A stretch of DNA of 64,000 nt from an uncultured Alphaproteobacteria bacterium (GTDB lineage Bacteria > Pseudomonadota > Alphaproteobacteria > HIMB59), in the NCBI GenBank assembly GCA_902521155.1, contig CABYQR010000004.1, positions 1 through 64,000 on the forward strand, written 5' to 3'. The translations under genes were made by a program, and so were the position numbers. Under the pieces are notes generated by a model. It did not search any database. It worked only from the letters and a program-made list of their open reading frames with translations, and was not told the DNA's origin. Of this stretch, positions 59,923 through 64,000 are shown piece after piece. Position 1 is the stretch's first letter; each line of letters starts with the position of its first letter.

Positions 59923-61416
59923 ATGAATTCCTTATATTTAAATTTAATTAAACCTAATTTAGATAATGATAAAAACTTCTTATTTGAAGATGATGGAAGT
60001 TCTATCACATATAAAGATTTTATAGCTTTGGCTTCTAAAGTTTCACATAAGTTAACTAACTTAGGCTTAAATACAGGAGATATTATTTCGGTAAAATCTC
60101 CAAAGTCCAAAGAGGCCTTATCTGTATATCTAACCTCTATTCTTACTGGTACTGTTTATTTGCCTTTAAATTCTAGTTATACAATCAATGAAACTATTTA
60201 CTTCATAAAAGATGCCCGTCCTTCTTTTTTTATCTGTGAAGAAAACGATATAGATGAATTAAAGCCAATTTGTGATGAAATTAATTGCAAAATTCTATCA
60301 TTGAACAAGGATGGTAGTGGAAAATTAACTGAGTCTATAAATACTTATTCAAATTACTTTGAACCTATCGAAAGAAATTTAAATGATCTAGCAGCTCTTT
60401 TATATACATCTGGAACCACAGGTAAACCCAAAGGAGCAATGCTTTCTCAAGAAAATCTAGTTTCCAATTCAAAAGCTCTGTGTGATTTATGGGAAATATC
60501 AAATAAAGATCAATTAATTCATTCTCTTCCTATTTATCATACACATGGTCTATTTGTGGCAATTAATACTTCTATGATAGCTGGCGCATCAATTAGATTT
60601 ATAAAAGGGTTTAATTTAGATTTAATAATTGAAGCAATACCAAATTCTACAGTTTTGATGGGAGTTCCAACTTTCTACACCAGGCTGTTAAAAGATAAAA
60701 GACTAACTAAATCTTTAGCTAGTAATATGAGATTATTTATCTCAGGAAGTGCCCCATTACTTGAAGAAACCCATAATCAATTTGAAAATATAACAGGACA
60801 TAAAATTTTAGAACGCTATGGAATGACTGAAACTAACATGAATGCATCAAATCCATTAAAGGGGGAGAGGAGAGCAGGCTCTGTTGGTAAAGCTCTAAAA
60901 GGAACTTCAATTAGAATTACAAGTATTGGAAAAAATAATTTATCAGAAATCAACGAACCAGGCATGATTGAAATTAAGGGACCTAACGTATTTACTGGAT
61001 ATTTGAATAAATCAGAAAAAACAAAGGAAGCATTTACAGATGATGATTATTTTATTACTGGTGACATGGGTTATTTTGATAAAGAGGGTTATTTATTTAT
61101 ATCAGGAAGAAATAAAGATCTAATTATTAGCGGTGGTTATAATTTATACCCAAAAGAAATCGAGGATATAATAAATCAATTTGATGGTATTATTGAATCA
61201 GCTGTATTTGGTCTATCTGATGATGATTTAGGTGAAATTCCAACTGCAGCTATAGTTGCAAATGAAAATAACTTTAATTTAGATGATCTTAAAAAATTTA
61301 TTCAAGAAAATTTGGCTAGATATAAGGTACCTAAAAAATATTTTTTAATCTCAGAGCTTCCAAGAAATGTTATGGGCAAAGTTCAAAAAAATATTCTAAA
61401 AGATCAATATTCATAG
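59923..61416 (+). CDS. AMP-forming acyl-CoA ligase, malonyl-CoA synthetase-like
   Basis: LLYTSGTTGKPKGAMLSQENL, ERYGMTETNMNASNP, ITGDMGYFDKEGYLFISGRNKDLIISGGYNLYPKEIE. Confidence 0.85.
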   Translation: MNSLYLNLIKPNLDNDKNFLFEDDGSSITYKDFIALASKVSHKLTNLGLNTGDIISVKSPKSKEALSVYLTSILTGTVYLPLNSSYTINETIYFIKDARPSFFICEENDIDELKPICDEINCKILSLNKDGSGKLTESINTYSNYFEPIERNLNDLAALLYTSGTTGKPKGAMLSQENLVSNSKALCDLWEISNKDQLIHSLPIYHTHGLFVAINTSMIAGASIRFIKGFNLDLIIEAIPNSTVLMGVPTFYTRLLKDKRLTKSLASNMRLFISGSAPLLEETHNQFENITGHKILERYGMTETNMNASNPLKGERRAGSVGKALKGTSIRITSIGKNNLSEINEPGMIEIKGPNVFTGYLNKSEKTKEAFTDDDYFITGDMGYFDKEGYLFISGRNKDLIISGGYNLYPKEIEDIINQFDGIIESAVFGLSDDDLGEIPTAAIVANENNFNLDDLKKFIQENLARYKVPKKYFLISELPRNVMGKVQKNILKDQYS

Positions 61417-61417
61417 C

Positions 61418-61666
61418 TTATATAAGCCAAAATAAAATAAAACAAATACTTCCATATATAAGACTATAAAAAAAAATTTTTTTAAAACCCTTTGGTTTAT
61501 CTTTTTTCTTATCAATATAAATGAATGCTATAGCTAATAAAATTGCTATTCCATAACATATGAAAAATAATTCTATTGTTGAAGCGTTATCTATCGGAAT
61601 GAATACAGCTAGCCAAATAATTAGTCCAAATAAGACTAGTAAACCTAATTTCGAGATAATTTTCAT
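61418..61666 (-). CDS. Hypothetical small membrane protein
   Basis: 82 aa with three hydrophobic segments. Confidence 0.5.
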   Translation of the reverse strand: MKIISKLGLLVLFGLIIWLAVFIPIDNASTIELFFICYGIAILLAIAFIYIDKKKDKPKGFKKIFFYSLIYGSICFILFWLI

Positions 61667-61702
61667 ATTTATTTATTATTATATTTAAAATAAATTATTT
61701 TA

Positions 61703-62359
61703 ATGAAAATAGCTTTAGTTTTTGGATCAACTGGTTTGGTTGGTAATCAATTAGTTAATTTATTAATTGAAAGCCCTAATTACGGTAAAGTTAAGTTATT
61801 TGTTCGTTCTCCTGTTAATTTTGATAACGCTAAAATAGAGGTTATTCAAACAGATTTTCATAATCTAAGTAATCATGCTGATGATATTCAAGGAGATGAT
61901 TGTTTTTATTGTATGGGAACAACTAAAAAAAACTCCCCTGATAAAAGTGAATATAAGAGAGTAGAATTAGAAATACCCAAAGAGATTGCCCAAATATCTA
62001 AATTAAATTCTGTTAAAACATTTACATTTATTTCTTCTGGTTACGCTAATCCAAAACATTCAGGGGATTATCTAAGATACAAAGGTCTAGTTGAAGAAGA
62101 ACTAAAAAAATTGAAATTTGATAAGCTTGGTATCCTACGACCATCATTTTTAATTGGTGACAGAGAGGAAAGTAGAATAGGGGAAAAAATAGGAATAATT
62201 ATTTTTAAAATATTATCACCTATTTTTATAGGTTCTTTAAAAAAAATGAAACCTATACAAGCACAGATAGTTGCTAAAGCTATGCTTAATATTTCTAGAA
62301 ATGATTTAACTAAGAATACTTTCGAGTCAAACGAAATAGTAGAATTAAGTAAAAAATAA
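61703..62359 (+). CDS. NAD(P)-binding Rossmann protein (HTATIP2/YbjT-like)
   Basis: MKIALVFGSTGLVGNQLVNLLIE; DDCFYCMGTT; LGILRPSFLIGDREESR. Confidence 0.82.
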   Translation: MKIALVFGSTGLVGNQLVNLLIESPNYGKVKLFVRSPVNFDNAKIEVIQTDFHNLSNHADDIQGDDCFYCMGTTKKNSPDKSEYKRVELEIPKEIAQISKLNSVKTFTFISSGYANPKHSGDYLRYKGLVEEELKKLKFDKLGILRPSFLIGDREESRIGEKIGIIIFKILSPIFIGSLKKMKPIQAQIVAKAMLNISRNDLTKNTFESNEIVELSKK

Positions 62360-62369
62360 AAAAAATATA

Positions 62370-62582
62370 TTATTTCGTCTTATTATCATCCTTGTAGAAT
62401 CTAGGATCAAATTCATCAAGCTTTATACCTCTGAATGTCTTATAAAATGAATTGAACTGATATCCACCTAGTTTCTCAAGAGGTGTGCTTACAAATTTAG
62501 CTTTTGCCTCTTCTTCAGATTCAGCTTCGATAGTTACTTGAAAATCATATGACATAGTCATATCAATTATAAATTTTCTCAT
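62370..62582 (-). CDS. Hypothetical small protein
   Basis: 70 aa with RBS (AGGAGTAAAAA) 5' of ATG. Confidence 0.6.
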   Translation of the reverse strand: MRKFIIDMTMSYDFQVTIEAESEEEAKAKFVSTPLEKLGGYQFNSFYKTFRGIKLDEFDPRFYKDDNKTK

Positions 62583-62761
62583 TTTTTACTCCTTAATTTG
62601 TTATTTAATATAAAATCTGAAAAGAATATTAGCTTAATTATTTAATAAATGAACATACAAATTGTCATTATTTTATTTAAGGGACTGCTTTAACATATTT
62701 TAAATATTCTTTTTATTACTTTGTTGGGTTTAAGATTTTATTTGATATAAAATAGTAAATT

Positions 62762-63193
62762 ATGTCAAAAAAAGTTCTTATAATAAATGGCCCTAACTTG
62801 GAGATGTTAGGTAAAAGAGATAAATCGAAATATGGTGATTTTTCTCTAGATGGATTAATGAAATTGGTTTCTGAAGAAGCGTCTAAACTTAACTGTGAAG
62901 TTGAATTTTTTCAAAGCAATATAGAAGGTGAAATTATAAATAAGATTAATGGATTAGATAAAAGCTATAATGGAATTATTATTAACCCAGGAGGTTTGAC
63001 CCATACTTCTGTGTCTCTTCACGACTCTTTGGAAATTAAAAACTGCCCTAAAATTGAAGTTCACATATCTAATATTTATTCTAGAGAAGAATTTCGACAA
63101 AAATCTATCATTTCTCATGCTTGTACATCTTCTATAATTGGAATGGGTAGCAATGGATACCTTTATGCTTTAAGGCAAATTTCTAAATTATAA
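62762..63193 (+). CDS. aroQ: Type II 3-dehydroquinate dehydratase
   Basis: INGPNLEMLGKRDKSKYG, FQSNIEGEIINKI, INPGGLTHTSVSLHD, VEVHISNIYSREEFR-like segment. Confidence 0.95.
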   Translation: MSKKVLIINGPNLEMLGKRDKSKYGDFSLDGLMKLVSEEASKLNCEVEFFQSNIEGEIINKINGLDKSYNGIIINPGGLTHTSVSLHDSLEIKNCPKIEVHISNIYSREEFRQKSIISHACTSSIIGMGSNGYLYALRQISKL

Positions 63194-63337
63194 TTTTTAT
63201 CCACATCTTTTATCTTAAAATCAATATAAATTTCATCTAATTTTAACAATTTCAAATTAATAATTTTCTAATTCACTTAGTTCTAAGTTGACTTTAACTT
63301 ATAATGATTGCTTAGAAATATCCTATAGGAGGAACAA

Positions 63338-64000
63338 ATGAAAAAAATTATAAGTATTTTTGTACTTTTAATTTCATTTACTTTTACATCAAACAGTTAC
63401 AGTAAAACCGAAATTCATTGGTGGTATGGTAACAGTGGTTTCTTAGGAGATGTAATTATAGAAATAGCTAACAGATTTAATGACTCTCAAGATGAGTATA
63501 TGGTTATTCCTACTGGTAAAGGAAGTTATGAGGATAACATGGCTGCAACTATCGCTGCTTTTAGAGCTGGTGATCAGCCTCACTATTCACAGGTTTACGA
63601 TGCGGGTGCTGCGATCATGGTAGCTCAAGTTAAAAATGGTGTCGTAATTGGTTTTGAAGAGATGGCAGAAAAATATGGAATTTCAGTAGATGCTGATAAT
63701 TATATTCCTGGTATTAAAAACTTCTACGCTGATGAGAATGGAAAAATGATTGGTGTACCTTTCAATAGTTCAACTTGTTTAATGTATGCAAATATGGATA
63801 TTTTAAACGAAGTAGGTATTGAAGAAGTTCCAAAAACTTACGAAGATTTTGAAGCAATGGCACAAAAAATAGCAGATGCTGGATATATTCCTCTTCTACA
63901 AAGTCATAGCCCATGGATTTGGACAGAAAATTTCTTTTCAAGACACAATTTACTCATGACTGATGGTAATAATGGTTACGATGCTGTTCCAACAAAAACT
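63338..64000 (+). CDS. UgpB-like extracellular solute-binding protein (3'-truncated by window edge)
   Basis: Strong RBS aggagg; signal peptide MKKIISIFVLLISFTFTSNSYS; TEIHWWYGNSGFLGDVIIEIANRFNDSQDEYMV...; open to window end. Confidence 0.88.
   Translation, partial: MKKIISIFVLLISFTFTSNSYSKTEIHWWYGNSGFLGDVIIEIANRFNDSQDEYMVIPTGKGSYEDNMAATIAAFRAGDQPHYSQVYDAGAAIMVAQVKNGVVIGFEEMAEKYGISVDADNYIPGIKNFYADENGKMIGVPFNSSTCLMYANMDILNEVGIEEVPKTYEDFEAMAQKIADAGYIPLLQSHSPWIWTENFFSRHNLLMTDGNNGYDAVPTKT

Noticed and set aside
1-64000. CRISPR arrays, restriction-modification or toxin-antitoxin defence systems
   Set aside because: No regularly spaced direct repeats noticed and no cas, methylase, nuclease or toxin-antitoxin-like ORFs recognised.

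Overview
A 64-kb, AT-rich, gene-dense window, probably from a free-living marine alphaproteobacterium (lineage is inference from gene content; no 16S present). The left end is housekeeping: secD (partial)-secF, uvrA, ssb, gyrA, coaD and one tRNA-Lys(TTT). Next come an envelope-protein operon of unknown function, ytoQ and an aldo/keto reductase. The rest is mostly catabolic and transport islands: (i) a cluster at about 17.8-32.7 kb with NTF2/SnoaL-like paralogs, a HisD-family dehydrogenase, cupin, RraA-like and core-MetE-like proteins, a LacI regulator and a sugar-type ABC transporter without an ATPase; (ii) a two-component system plus NitT/TauT-type ABC transporter, FAH-family hydrolase, TauD-family dioxygenase, ALDH, two homocysteine methyltransferase-family genes and an MR/MLE enzyme; (iii) a glycine-betaine/carnitine-type locus with ProV, a double-domain ProW, ProX, a molybdopterin oxidoreductase, a GcvT/DmdA-like protein, carnitine dehydrogenase and BKACE; (iv) malonyl-CoA synthetase-like, aroQ, and a truncated ugpB-like gene at the right edge. 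The two strongest unexplained signals are as follows. First, a 25-nt direct repeat (23/25 identical, first 16 exact) of the tRNA-Lys anticodon arm/variable region lies at the distal end of the envelope operon. This is the geometry expected of an att duplication, so 8.6-15.05 kb may be an integrase-less tRNA-targeted island. Second, TGAATA(TT)A(A)TTCA palindromes recur in the three divergent intergenic regions of the SnoaL/LacI cluster, suggesting a dedicated regulon for an uncharacterised catabolic pathway. No database search was run; all family calls come from reading the sequence.
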